From positions 47,000,381-47,064,380 of the forward strand of contig NC_087065.1 in assembly GCF_963678635.1 (NCBI RefSeq): DNA of 64,000 nt, given 5' to 3'. The stretch's first letter is position 1, and each line of letters opens with the position of its first letter. Source of the DNA: Symsagittifera roscoffensis. Taxonomy: Eukaryota; Xenacoelomorpha; Acoela; Convolutidae. Positions 42,666-56,893 of this stretch are shown piece by piece. The notes beneath the pieces are model-generated. The model was given only the letters and a program-made list of their open reading frames with translations, was not told the origin of the DNA and made no database searches. The position numbers were made by a program, and so were the translations under genes.

Positions 42666-43593
42666 AATCTTGAAGTCAATCTTTATGATCATTTCAGGCG
42701 CTAAACAAAATTATTAATATACAATAACGATTGATAAAAAGATCTCAGATCGTTTTCCTAAATTCTGCAGTATTATATAAAACATTTTTGGAAAATATTT
42801 ATTGAAAATCAAAACAAAAATTAGTAGCATGACAATAAATTGTTAGTAATCATAAAATCATCTGTAGTCTCAGCTTGATCATCTAAAACATAACAGCAAT
42901 CATAAGCTAACTAACATCATTAAAAAGCTAAATCTTTTTCTTAAACAAATGTAAACCATTTTAAACTTAAATTCACTTAATTTTAAAATCAGATCATCAA
43001 GGCTTATCCTTGGATCTTAATTAATTTTCTATTTCATTAAATTTAAAACTTGATCATCAAGGCCTATCCTTGGATCAAAAAGAACAATTTTGTTCTCTCC
43101 CACCCACTTAGCTAGTGTCTAACGACCTCAAACGTCGATTCACTATCCAACCCTTCCAAAAAACCCAAGACTAATAGAAATTTTTGAACAAAACTAATCA
43201 TTCAAATTAGGATAAACAGTGAAGAACTTCGGTTATTCATCCTTCACTTGAACCCTCCTCTTACCAGACCCAGGATAAATCTTAGACTTAGTAAGTTTAA
43301 AATAGTATCTAACGAACTACTCGCGTTCTAATTATACCTGAACCTTGTGGATCGATTTACTATTCTCCAACCCTTGAACACAATCACTACCCCTAAGTAA
43401 GATTAAGTAAGTTAACACCTTAGCTTATACTAGCCACGAGAAAGTAAAAAATCATTCTTCGGAATCGATATACTTTTCTCTCCAACCCTGAACAAATAGA
43501 CCCAGGTTAAGCTAACCAAAAAATCGTAAGGACTAACACTTTAAGAAAGTAGAAATCATCTAACAACTTTTTGCATCCCTCATCCTAAACCTT
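42666..43593 (+). promoter_or_regulatory. Structured leader, copy 2
   Basis: Repeats the two GATCATCAAGG...CCTTGGATC hairpins (42992-43016 and 43052-43076) and the three CCAACCCT-type repeats. No gene is seen. Confidence 0.5.
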
Positions 43594-44060
43594 ATGTCAT
43601 TTAAAAATCTAGGAAACAAACAAACAATCGTTTTGCCCAACTGTGAAATAGATAACAAAAAATACGACCTTGTAATCACACCTCATACACAAACAGTTGG
43701 ATATATCAGAACAAAACGACAAACACTAAAAAGGAAAAAAATAACCAAACAAAGACAAATAACACGAAAAAGATTTTCCAAAAATAGAAACGCATTCTCA
43801 GAATCAGAAGCCAGCAATTTAGACGAACTTTATAAATTAAAAGAATCCATTGATAAAAATTGCCCCATTCACGATCAATTATATTTTTCCGACTCAGAAA
43901 CAACATCAAATTCATCAAAAAGAGGAAAAAAAGAATAAAAAAGCAATATAAACACAAACCAGTACACTTGTATAATTGGAATCAACCAATTAGACACATC
44001 GATAATTACCTATTAACAGTCAATAAACGAAAAAATGAGCCAAACACACACTCCAAGTGA
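43594..44060 (+). pseudogene. ORF-A, copy 2, frameshifted
   Basis: Open for 114 codons, then a one-base loss in the A-run near 43925-43935 (second basic cluster) introduces a stop at 43936-43938. The remaining codons continue in the neighbouring frame to 44060. Confidence 0.55.
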
Positions 44061-47000
44061 AGATAGTCCAGATGATGACGATATCTACCCCTTCCTCGTA
44101 GATGCACCCGATAATAGAGGACAACATGATCTTTGCAAGAATTTTCTCCTAAATTTGTTTGAACCCTGAATCAGCCCATGTAAAGCAGAGTTCCCAATTG
44201 TAAAAATAAAAAGACAAATTATTGATCACTATCTGAAAAATATATGTAATTTAACACAACAATACGGAATCTACACCATAGAATTCAGCTCACCAAACCC
44301 GAATCACCGCAAATATGTAATTCAAACAGACGATCTTGACTTAGAATTTTCAAAAGTTTTCTTAGAATATATAAAAAGCATACAATATCATAACTCACAA
44401 AGAGCAAACTCCATATTTACTAATGAAGTTTTTGTAATAATATATAGTCATATTTCAATATTAGAAAACGAAAACCCAATCCCACATGTCTCACCGACAG
44501 AGACATCCAAACATATAAGGGTACGACATGAAATCACACTATTTTCAACTTTCCTACATATAATTAAAGAAAATTTCACTAAAGATGAAGTTTCACAACA
44601 TACAAAACATGACTTCCAAAAAATTTTGGCATGGTTTATAATAGATTATTTCACACATAATATAGATTTAATTTCACAAGCAAGAAAAAATTTCAGACCT
44701 CAAAATTCAAACGATGATACCGCCATCACAGAACAGTCAGACTACGTTTGGGACCCCGAATGGTCTCATTATGCATTCATAAATATCCCACAATCAATCT
44801 CAAGTCAAGCAATAATTACAATATCTTATGTAAGAGATTATGTAAGAATAATACCATTAACCATTGATGCAACACCATTAAACTCCAATACATTTTTACC
44901 TGATACGCGAAAAAACAGTTTAAATTCGACCGTCATACACAATGAAAACCTTAATGGAACTAGAAACCTCACTCAACAAGATATTCAAACACCATCACAC
45001 TTCATAAATGAAGAAATCGTCCAAACAACAACAACTACACAACAAAGTATTTCACCAATACGTCCAACTTTAACAACATCAAGAAATACAAACTCTTCAC
45101 TAGCACAAGTAACCTTACACTCAACCGTTAAACCTTCGGTTGCTCTAAAATATTCACAAATGGATTATCAAACATATAGACCCATGACAGTACCGTCAAA
45201 AACACGCAGAACATTCACAAGAAACACTTTTGCGGAACACAATTATAATTACGCACATTCATCAAAAACAAATTATCCCCCACGAAAAAATAATAATAAT
45301 CAGATAAGATCTCAATATTGGGATAACCCAATGGCAACAACCAACTCAGTAAATTTTCAAACTAATTCACATCCTCCACAGGATCGTAGTGAAAATTACC
45401 CATTCTTTCAACAGAATAAAAATAAAAAGCAAGCACCTCATCAAACGGATAATTTATCCTCTGATGATGATTATTTACAACCAGATATATTTGCACCATA
45501 TACTCAAAAATATCGTGGACAAGGAGTGCAGAAACCACATACAAATCATAGAATTTTTTCTCCACATCCAACAGATACACAAAATCAACAACCAATACAA
45601 ATGCAAAAACCAATTAATACACAATCTTTTCAACCAATTCAGCCACAAACCCCAATGATTACACACTGTATCAACCAACACAAATGCAAAATGAAATACC
45701 ACTTCCATATTACCTTCAACAACACGAAATAACAAAAAATCAACTCTCAAATTTTTCACAAATGCCAAATGCCGCAGAATCATTACAAATGACAATGAAT
45801 CCATACCTTATGGGTGGATCATCAATAACCTCAAATAAACCATTAATGGTATTCACAGGAACAGACCCTGAATATTCTGTAGAAGATTATTTAAATGCAG
45901 TAACAGCAAATTTAATTTTAAATATAGGACCTGAACCAATTAATACGCCACTACATCAAAATTGGATACATCGACGCACAGCGTTGATACAATCAACCTT
46001 AGATGGCGCAGCCCAAAAATGGTTTTCAGTATTGCCTATAGAAATAAAATCAAATTGGAAAAGATTTACACAAGAATTTTCAAAAATGTTTGACTCCGAA
46101 AGAAATAAACAACACCAAAAAGTTTTATGTAATGAAATTCGCAGATTACCAAATGAAACCATCAAACAATTAGCAGTACGCATCGAAACACTAGTTCGAA
46201 AAGCATATTCATTAAATACACATGACTATAAAAACACAAAAATGACAGAAATTTTAATGATGACCTTAACACCTCAATTAAGGAAAATAGCAATAAAAAA
46301 GAGAGCATCCCATCCCACCTCAATTCGAGAGCCCGATCTAGATTTTCGAAAACTAGTAGACAAACTAGAACAAGCAGAAATCACAATGAAACTTGAAGAA
46401 ACAGAAAATCTGAAGTTACAATATGTTAATCGAATTGAAACAAATACCACAAATATCAACAATATACAGGAATCAGATACAGACCTCGTTGAAAAAATCA
46501 CTGAAATACTCAATATTTATGAAAAACACCCAAACTTCAAAAGCAAACCATCTTTCAAAAAATGGTGTAATTATTGCCGACGATACGGACATAGTATTTC
46601 TGAATGTAGACAAAAACAACAGGACAATCAAAACAAACCTCAAAAATATAAAGAACCAAATAAATCATTCTATCAATACATGAAGAAAGATCAAAATCTA
46701 CCAAACAAAAATGTATACAGCAACAACAGTTCAGGAAAACCACTTCCGAACAATACCAATTACACGAGAAATCAATCACCATATAACTCAAGTTTTAGAG
46801 GAAGATCACCAGAACGAAGAAATACACAAAATTCTTCACAAAATCATTATAATCGACCAAATAGTCGAAATAACTACTCCAGATCAAATTCAAATACAAC
46901 ACAATTTGGTTCTAGATCTAATTCCTAATCAAGGAATAAAAACTATCCAAAACAATTCGCAAAATCCACATTCAAGTTATAATAATCGTTATAGAAATTT

Positions 47001-47405
47001 TTCCCAATCACCACACAGAAATAATAACCATTATAATAATTCTAACAATCGCCACAGAAGTAGTACACCTAAACATCAAAGACATATTAATCAAGTACAA
47101 TCAAATCCAGAAACAACATCAGACCCCCCAGGTATTGATGACACAGCAAATAACGAACTACAACTAAATCAAATAAACTGTGGATCATCAGATTCAGAAA
47201 GTGATACAGAAAACACTATCTCCATCAATATGATAGCAGTCGAAAATGACTACGAACCTATTATATATGAACAACCTTTTTACTCACATATATATGAAAA
47301 TCAATTAGAACTCCTTCACAATTATTATATTGAACCCATCCATACCACACAAACGGCACAAGAAACTAACGAAATCAACACTGTAAATAAAACCAATGAA
47401 AATGA
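44035..47405 (+). pseudogene. gag: Gag, copy 2, broken
   Basis: ATG at 44035. TGA at 44167-44169 replaces a Gly codon after 44 codons. The frame is then open again (for example 44626-45732), shifts by a one-base loss near 45670, runs 45684-46928 through the capsid-like domain and the CCHC knuckle (near 46566), and ends at TAA where copy 1 has CAA. After that, part of the Asn/Arg repeat region is deleted and the frame changes. The C-terminal part is then in frame with protease, unlike copy 1. Confidence 0.8.
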
Positions 47406-50400
47406 CAAAACAAAATGCTTGAATACAAATCACATCTATCAAAATATACAAAAAGAACAACCCAAAGAAAAAATTTGGACAATACTCTTTCTTTTAGAAA
47501 GTCCAAGAAACAAAAAATTTCAACCACCAGATCTTGAAATTGATTTTTTAATTGATTCAGGAGCAGAATCAAACATAATAAACATTCCCACATGGATTGA
47601 GATAAAAACATTACACCCAAAATTAACACCTCTTGCAACCTCCAGTAAACTAGCAACAGCACAAGGATCAACATTGGTAAACTATGGAAAAATTCAATTA
47701 TTTCTTCTCCCCACAAGAACAATAGAGCAAAATAAAATTTTAAAAAAACCATTTAAACAAATATTTCATATCACTGATATTAAGCACAATATCATTGGAA
47801 TACCATTTATCTCTAAATATATACCAACAATCAACATCTTGAATAGTAAAATACTAATCAAAGATAAGTACACAAAAACAAAAGACACATCCCTAACATT
47901 TTTTCAAAGATTAAATAAACAACCACCATTCTTTTCAAAATTTTATCCAATATATAACCAACAAAGAAAACACCTGAAACCACTATCAGGAAACATATAT
48001 AATTTTTCAATAAAACAAGTTCACCAATATGATAAAAATCAAAATAAACAACAACTCTATATGTCAGACTTTGAATTCAAACCTATCCATAAGTTTTTCA
48101 AAATCACAATTTCATCCGTAAAATATTTGAAAAATTCGAATTCAGATATTATTTCGTTAAATGTATACAACAATACACCGTATCAAGTAACATTACCTTT
48201 AGGACTTTTAGGATATTGCGAAACCAACGCTACGATATCACCAATGCACGAAAAAGCATACCGCGTAAATAATATACTCCAATTATTAGATATTTGCCAA
48301 TCCACAATTCTTAATGAAGAATTATCCATAAATAATATAATAAGTAATGAAAAAAGAAATACAGATTATTTCACAAAATCCATATTTCAAACCTACGTTC
48401 AACATAAATAACTATACAGAGGATCAACAGAAATTTTTAACAGTGTTTAACTTCCAACATTCACAAATAACACAAGACGAATTTGATAAGTTAGCCAAAC
48501 AGCTAATAAAATATTCTTCAGTCTATGCAACATCCAAATTTGATGTTGGCAAAATCAGTTCATCACTACATCTCCCGTTAAAACCTGACGCAGTTTTCAA
48601 AAAACAAAGAGCAACTAAAGTACCAATTCATTTACACGATAAAGTGAACAGATTACTCGATATTTTAGAACAATACAAAATTATCTCACCGGTAAACAAA
48701 GAAGAACAACCAAAAGGTAACACATCTATCAACCCTGTTATCATCCTAGCAAAAGGAGAATCATTAAAAATAGTTCTAGACGCTAGATATCTTATTTCAC
48801 TAATAGACGAATCAAAATGCAATTGGCCTATTGAACCAATACAAGTTATTTTAACAAAAATAAACGGAAAATACTTTACAACCGCAGATATGAATACTGC
48901 ATACAATCAAATGCCACTAGATGAACAATCGCGACGCTTAACACAATTTGTTATTGGAAATCAACAATATGAATTCAACCGCCTATTCTATGGAATATCC
49001 ATAGGACCAGCAGCATTTTCAGCTTTTATGAGCAAAATTTTTAGACCACTAATACTCAAGAAAAACGCAATCACCTATTTAGACGATGTTTTTATGCAAT
49101 CACAGACAAAAGAAGAAATGTTTAAAGTTTTAGAACACTATCACAAAATACTTCAGAACGAAAATCTGAAGGCCGCCCCCGATAAATCACACTTCTTTTT
49201 AACACTAAGTTAAATTCTTAGGACACAATATAGAAAGAAAAACAATCACTCCATTAAAATCACGCATTGATGCTATTCAGAAGCTTCAACCACCAACAAA
49301 CAAAAAGAAAATCCAAGAATTCCTTGGAATGTTAAATTTTTTAAGCAAATACGTCTATAAAATGCAATTATACTTAAGACCATTCTATAATATACTTAGA
49401 CAACAAAATAATTTTGAATGGAATACAGAACATCAAACACGATTTGAAGAAATTAAAAAACTCCTAACTGAACAAATTTCGAATACAATTCCAGATCCAA
49501 ATCAACCATTCTATGCAATGTGCGATGCTTCGAATTTTGGCATCGGCGCAGCATTATTACAATCACACAATGGTACAAACAAAATGAACCTTATATCAGC
49601 AAATTCTCGATTATTCACTCAAGCAGAGCTACGACTCTCAACTCTAATGAGAGAATGTACAGCCATAATCTATACACTTACAGAATATGAATTTCTGATA
49701 CTTGGATCAAAACATCCAACAGTTCTATGCACAGATCACAAACCAATCATTTTTCTTTTTACACAAAAATCCAATCCAAATCACCGAGTTTACAGATTTC
49801 AATTAATTCTAATGAAATTTCCAAACATACATATAGTTTGGACAGCAGAAAATAATCTTGCATTACCAGACACATTAAGTCGAAATACACCACCTGAATT
49901 ACTTACACGTAAAACTACAGTTGAAATACCCAAAAATATAAAAGTTTACCTTGCAGAAAACGAAACATCACCCCGACTAGAATGCAAATATGCAGTAAAA
50001 ACTGACGTTGAACAGTCCCAGATAAATAATGTACAACACTTCCCACTTTATTTAGATTGCCAAAGTAACCACTACGAAGTTGATCTACTTGGAACATCAA
50101 TTTTCAAACCAATTCCATATTCACAATGGATAAAAAATAACACCCAACAAAAAAGAATAAAACAACACCCACCTAAAAAAGATCTTTTTCCACTAATTGA
50201 AAAAGAAAACTTAACTGATAAAATATATTTATCAGGACCACAAACAAACGATTCAAAATACACAATAAATCAAGTTTTTGACCTCCATGACCCCATTGAT
50301 ACAATACCCTTATCAAAATTAGAAATAGAAAACATTTTTTCCCCCCAACAGAAACAATTACAATTTCAACATTGAAACAATGTCAAAATCTTGACCCAGT

Positions 50401-52140
50401 AATTAGACAACTAAAATCATGGCACAAATATAAAACTAAACCAGATACCACAATTTTAGGAAATAAAACACTCCTCCGATATTTTCGAAAATTCAACAAT
50501 ACAATAATTAATGAAAACACAGACCTTCTAGAATACCAATTAAATGAATCGACAGTTCCCTGTCTCCCTTTAAGTATGATTCTCATAGCTTTTAACATTT
50601 CACATACACAAAACATTAAAAGACACTCTGGATCAGAGAAAACATATTCAAATTTCATACAAAACTTTTATTTCCCAAATGCACCAATTTGGATAAAAGT
50701 ACTATGCAAAGATTGTATAGTATGTCAGCTAAATAAACCTTATCCAAATCAAAAACAAATAGCACAAAAACAAGATTTCAAAGGACAAAGTTTGTACTTT
50801 AACCACCGTATTTCATTTGATACAAAAGGACCAATTTCACCATCATCCGAAGGAAACTCTTTTATTATGGTAATTGTTGACGCATTTACACATTATGTAG
50901 CACTTAACCCAGTACCACATTGTAACGCTTATTACGCTTACACAACACTTTATGAACACTGGATAGCCAAATTCGGACTACCAGAAATTTTAGTTACAGA
51001 CAACGGTACGGAATTCATAAATAATGAAATCATCACACTATGTCATTTATATAACATCAAACACAAACCACGTACATCTAGCGCACCTTGGACAAACGGC
51101 TTGGTCGATTGTATGAACCGTTCACTACAAGAATATCTTAGATGTATCATCAATGGAAATGATACAAGATACACCGAATGGTCAGCAGATGTAAAACTAT
51201 TTCCCTTAGCATATAATTGACAAATCACGACAACTCTAGGAATGTCACCATATGAAATGGTTTTTAATCAAAAGCCACGCAAACCAATTATGTTTACAGC
51301 AAACTCTCATAAAAATGCACAAAGTCATTGTCAACCGAATAAAGACTCAATTTGTTATAACCTACCTTTACACACACGAATAAAGACTCAATTTGTTATA
51401 ACCTACCTTTACACACACATAATGAAGATCATTTTTATCACCCACAAATTCTTAAATTAGCCTCCGGTACACACACCGAATGGATTTTAAACAGAGATAA
51501 AAAACACAATGAAATATACCAAAAAGTAACAAAAAAGTTGTTACAAAGGCAAAACATTAATGAACAAATAAATTCACGCTTTACACCAGCCTCCGATTTA
51601 ACAATTGGAACATTTGTTTTAATACCCAATTTTAACACTCAAAAAGGAATTTCTAAAAAATTACAACCCCTTCGTAAAGGACCATACCAAATAATTGCCA
51701 AACCCACTGATGTCACATATAAAATCACCGACTCAGACCAAAAAGAAATTGTTCAACATCGAAACAACCTATTACCTTATTACCCAAAAGAATACGCACT
51801 ACGCGAACTAACTCAATTATATTCTTTCACAGGTTTAAAAGTTATTCAAAATAACCCACATACAGAAAATGAAACACAAAACCAACATGACATTCATCCC
51901 GAAATCCAAAATAAAAAATCAACTACAATAAAAAACAATACAAAAAAGCTAGATCAAAATATTCCTCAAAAAGAAAGAAAAAACAGAAAAATGACAGAAA
52001 AATATATACCCCAAGAACAAATCGACAAATCAGAACATAGAGAGTCATCACGACTTAGAAATCAACCACGCAAAAATTATAAAACATTCATCCCACAATC
52101 TAAAATATTAAAGAAAGTTGAATTTCAAAAACAGCTTTAA
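47406..52140 (+). pseudogene. pol: Protease-RT-RNase H-integrase (pol), copy 2, broken
   Basis: Protease DSGAES is near 47556. RT palm is complete: the first Asp (TADMNTAY) near 48887 and YLDD at 49076-49087. RNase H Asp is near 49520. The integrase zinc motif is at about 50625-50725, with DDE Asp residues near 50819 and 51000. The third acidic position region reads NGLVDCMNRS. The GPY/F tail is near 51679. Breaks: frameshifts near 48380 and 49205, the -1 junction at the T6C6 run near 50336, TGA at 51218-51220 for a Ser codon, and a 40-bp tandem duplication near 51337-51416. The C-terminal 200 codons are open (51538-52140). Confidence 0.9.
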
Positions 52141-52728
52141 TTTTATATTTAATAATCTTTGCACCTCTGAAATATTTTGAACTTTCATTTTTCAAAATAA
52201 CATGCTGACAGACACGCAACGATTCTAGTTCAAAATTAGCCAATTCATCCAATCCGTCACCTTCTATAACTCTAACACAAATCAACTAGACGAAAAATAT
52301 TAAACTCCAGACATATCTATAACTATAACTTTGCGACATCCAGGTCAAAAATAAGCAAACCATTCCAACTTGACAACTAAAATAAATATCACCATAATAT
52401 CATAACCCTCCCTTATCTAATAACCCAAAAATCAACAATATTTCCCCAACTCAGACCTCAAATACCCCCCAAACAAATATGTTAAATTAGCCTAAAGTAA
52501 AAGAACGACCATTTTAATTAGCCTAAAGTATCAAAAACTCAAAAATATCCCAGATCATTTGACAAATAAAAATAAAGAAAAAGAAGACCTCCCGATCACC
52601 ATAAAATTTGCCCCCAACAATTTTTCACAGAACTCAACCCACTTGTCAAAAAACCAATAAATAATTCGACCACACTTGAAAATTGCCCCAAACAACAAAA
52701 AATATTCGATCAAGAAGCCATTTCTTAA
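52141..52728 (+). other. Spacer between pol and the membrane ORFs, copy 2
   Basis: The counterpart of 32572-33164, with the same paired TTAGCCTAAAGTA motif (near 52486 and 52518). No gene is seen. Confidence 0.45.
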
Positions 52729-52869
52729 ATGCTCTTCTCTCGACCAGTCAACATAATTCTTAACATTCTCATAAACTTTTTAACGATATTTAAACTTTCA
52801 ATCATATTTCTTTTTGATACCTTTGAAGCTTTTGTAATAATCTTAATCATTTTTTGCAATATTTTTTAA
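52729..52869 (+). pseudogene. TM1, copy 2, truncated
   Basis: Starts MLFSRPVNIIL and stops at TAA 52867-52869, where copy 1 has TTA. The downstream codons to 52959 remain open in the same frame and still end in the ATGA junction with TM2. Confidence 0.35.
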
Positions 52870-52955
52870 ATTTTCTATTCCATATTTGAACTATATATCC
52901 ATCTTTCAAAAGCCATTGACCATATCCACAGGTACGATTCAAAAAACTTATCTAA

Positions 52956-53144
52956 ATGATACGAACCATTTTTAGTAGAACCGATGTTTTTTTACTATTT
53001 GTAATTTTTATAACATTTCTATCATCCCTCATCTTGACAATATGCAAATGTATAAGGAAAGCAATCATCACATTCGCCCTAGCAACAATTCTCCTAATTC
53101 TTTTTCTAGAAGAATACTACAATAAGCATAAATTTTTTCACTAA
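52956..53144 (+). CDS. TM2, 62-aa two-pass membrane protein, copy 2
   Basis: Two membrane segments around a CKCIRK loop, with the same length as in copy 1. It is followed by the ORF-P frame, which overlaps its end in -1 register. Confidence 0.5.
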   Translation: MIRTIFSRTDVFLLFVIFITFLSSLILTICKCIRKAIITFALATILLILFLEEYYNKHKFFH

Positions 53145-54289
53145 AAGAAATAGATCAAAAACCATCAAAAATTGCTAACCAACAATCACACAGTCAGTCT
53201 TCGCCGACATCATCCCAAGATAACCCAACACCACCTACAACTACCCAAAACCCCCAAACATCTACACGAATTTCTTTTCAAGATAACCCATATACCTTTG
53301 AAGAACGACACGCTCGCTTATCTGAACCACTAGAACCAGTTCAACGACAAGCACCTCTAAGTGAACCAACATATAACTTATACCCAACACTACCACAAGA
53401 ATTAAGTAGAATACGAAATCTTAGTCAAAATCAAAATACAGTTGAAATAAATAGACAAATTATACATCCTCGACGAAACAGAAATTTTCAAACCCCCCGA
53501 GTTCATTTTGATATACCCCAATCCCCATCACAAAGTACTCCAGAAAACCCCATTGGTTTATTACCAGAAACCCCTACGCTTCATTAACAACATAGCACCT
53601 CAAGAAGCCTACCCTCGGATTACTTAGGTTCAACACCAACATCTGAACAAATACGTGAAAATCGCTTTAACCCTCCAAACCAAACATCACGACTACCGTA
53701 TTGGACAACACAATCATTCACACAAGGTGAACCAAATTTAATCAATGATCCAATAGATATTTCTACGGATACAACAACATCCTCATCACTACCAGAAACA
53801 TTATCACTACCATCAACACCATCAATAAGCCAGATTTCACCAACACTTTTCCCTTTAAATTTCCCAAATAACCTCGACGCTAGATATCGAGAACAATCAT
53901 CAACAAATATTCCTTTAAGACTAGACTGGAATACATTCACAGCACCTCCACCATTATTTGGACAACACCCAGAACGTAACCGACTCCACAACTGGGCACT
54001 CAATGGACTACAATATAGACAAGACATCCACGAAGACATTCGTGATCATAATATCCAAATACTCCAACAAAATAGTCTACAATTCAAATTTTAAATCACG
54101 GTTAAACTAAACAACATTGCTCAACATCCCTACTCATTAAACACACCAAATATAACAGCTCAATCACTACCACCACCATTTATAACAACTGAAGTAATAT
54201 ACAAATACGACAGATATACCAAAAAGACAATTGGTTACATCACATTTTATAACCCATACTCAGGATTATCATACACATGTATATTCTAA
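53131..54289 (+). pseudogene. ORF-P, copy 2, two nonsense codons
   Basis: The open frame begins within the last codons of TM2 (-1 register) and has no ATG. TAA at 53585-53587 and TAA at 54092-54094 replace sense codons of copy 1. The natural end TCIF-stop (54287-54289) overlaps the envelope ATG at 54277 by 13 bp. It shows how ORF-P and env are arranged before the copy 1 fusion. Confidence 0.5.
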
Positions 54290-56893
54290 AAATATTAATT
54301 TTCTCCAACTCTTTTTTCTAGTAATCTCCAACCAGAACATAAATCCTTCCCCCCGCACAGGACCCCAAGATTTATTAGTTACACATTACGATTGTGAAGA
54401 AAATGAACAAAAAACACTACACAAATATGCAATAAATCAAGTATCACAATGCGAAACAGAACCACAAGCTATAGAAACTACAAATGTAATAGCGACACTT
54501 TATTCAAAAGCCCGAGCAACAACAGTTATAGGATATAAATTCACAGCAACATTTTCTGAAAAGAAAGTACATTGTTCACAAGTCTCAAATGGAAATAAAA
54601 ACCGACTTGACCACGAATCATTCTACCAGAGTAATATCGAACGACTTTTACATCTCAACCACGAAGATTGTAAAAACGAGTTACTCAGACTAAATATCAC
54701 AAGAAATAAAAACACAGATAGAAAATTAGTATATTTCCAAGTTTTTGCAGATTCTGTACATCAAGCAGAACTTGAAAAATATCAAGGACATATAAAACTA
54801 GATGAAAAATACCCATACAACGGCGCACTCGGAAAATTAACTTATGACATACATGATAAACACTGGATACCTCACATTGGTATAAATAACACATCAAACT
54901 GCAAAGCAGACACAAAAAATAAAGGATATCAAGAAATAATGTTTTTCGATTGAAAAATACAACTCGAAAAAATACAACTCACACGCGATTTATCTGACAA
55001 CACAATGATCTATCAAGGAATTAGATTACCTTGTAAAAATGATCAAGGCTATTGTGACCCTACAACACGAACACAAGCAACAATTGTTTGGTTCCCCGAA
55101 GACACATGTACAACATTTCAAGTAGCAAAAATACACGCTCGAATGATAAAATTTCACGAAAAATATTTTATACAATCAATTCCATATGAACAAGTAAATC
55201 CATCACGAAAACAAAGTTCTAATTTTAGAAACATACACAATATAGAAAATAAATTGACACGTTTTCAAATATATCAAGAAACAGAACTTGCATGTAAATA
55301 CAGAAACCCACTTCACAAAACACAATACTCCGAAATATTAGTTGAATACGAAAAAGGATTCCACATGACCACTGGAAAAATAAAAATCGACCCATACGCC
55401 ACAAGTCATCCTATAAACGAAGGAACATCATATATACCAGTTAATTTTCAAAAAAGTAAAGGTCAACCTGGTGGACATCTAAAGCCCCATGACACTAGAA
55501 GCACACGTTTACAAGAACTATCACTAATGAATAGTACATATTTCGGTAATATCCACTATGATATTCACTTAGATATGAAATTAGACTACACAATTAGCCG
55601 AATTTTTCAAGAAATGTCACTCTCTGAATTAGAAACACTTCACCGACTATGCGAATTAGAAAGAACACAAATCTTACAATCACTAGCACTAGCAGTATTA
55701 AAAATACCCTACGCAGGATATTTACTATCAGGAAATAGATCAAATTTTTTAGACTACGAAGGAAACAATTTATGGTTTTATACCTGTACCAAAAAGTATC
55801 ACCACTATATGTTTTTGAAGATAAACGATGCTATAAAAGAATCCCTATCTTTTATAAGAATAAAGTACATTTCGTTGACACACTTTCAAGACGAACCTAT
55901 TTCTGGGATACCGCAGTTCCATGTGGATCAGAAAATAGCCACAATGTAGTACAACTGAACCCTGATGAAGATAAATGTTACCTTCTTACCCCATACCCCA
56001 CATTAATGCAATCACTCAAAAAATTTTCACCAGAAAGCATTAGAGCTATTGCTCGAAACCCAAATATCGACTTACAATCAATTGGAATATATTCAAAATC
56101 CGATATCCAACATCACATTAGAATACAACAATTCCAAGAATTATTAACACAAATGGACACTATACAAAGACAATCAATTGACCAAAACTTACGCAAACTT
56201 GCCGAAACCGCAGGATTTGCAGATATTTATACACAAGATTATAGCGGATATTTTAAAGACATTAAAGACTATATATATCTAAACGGTGAAAAATACCGAC
56301 CACAAGATATCTCACCTATAAATATTTTTAGCTTTGTTACACTAAAAAATGAAATTCTTGATTTTCTAGGATGGCCCTATTACATCTTAGAAAAGTTGAC
56401 TATTCTATACGCAAAGTTTAACTTTATAGGATTTCTTTTTTCACTTTTAAAAGGAATCTATAACACATGTGCTATACACACACAAGTCAATAGACAAGCA
56501 AGTGTAGCACGCATACTATTTGCAGGATTCTTTGGAATTTTTTCATCATCAATAAACAAAATGCTTTCAGACGCACAAATAAAAGAATACAACACAAAAA
56601 TAGCAACAAGACAGAACACATACGACGAAGAACATAACAATGTAGAAATAACGCCTACAGCACCACAGTTACCACCCCTACCACATAACCATCCATTATC
56701 CCTAGTCCCACGAAATTTTCGAAATTTAGCAATAACACATAATCCAAATTTCAGACCAACCATATCACAAAGTCCCATTCAACATATAATGACACATCAT
56801 TCACAAGATGAAAATACATATGAACAAATTATAGAACAACCCCATACCACCGATTTTCAGTCTCAAAATAATAATTTTTTTAGCCCACGGTGA
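54277..56893 (+). pseudogene. env: Envelope-like glycoprotein, copy 2, broken
   Basis: ATG at 54277. A one-base loss in the signal peptide causes an early stop near 54320. The ectodomain frame is then open to TGA at 54951-54953 (Trp in copy 1), and open again from 54954 to a one-base loss near 55790 (A-run). The last part, 55772-56893, contains the C-terminal membrane region and Pro-rich tail. The lesions differ from those of copy 1, so each copy decayed independently. Confidence 0.6.
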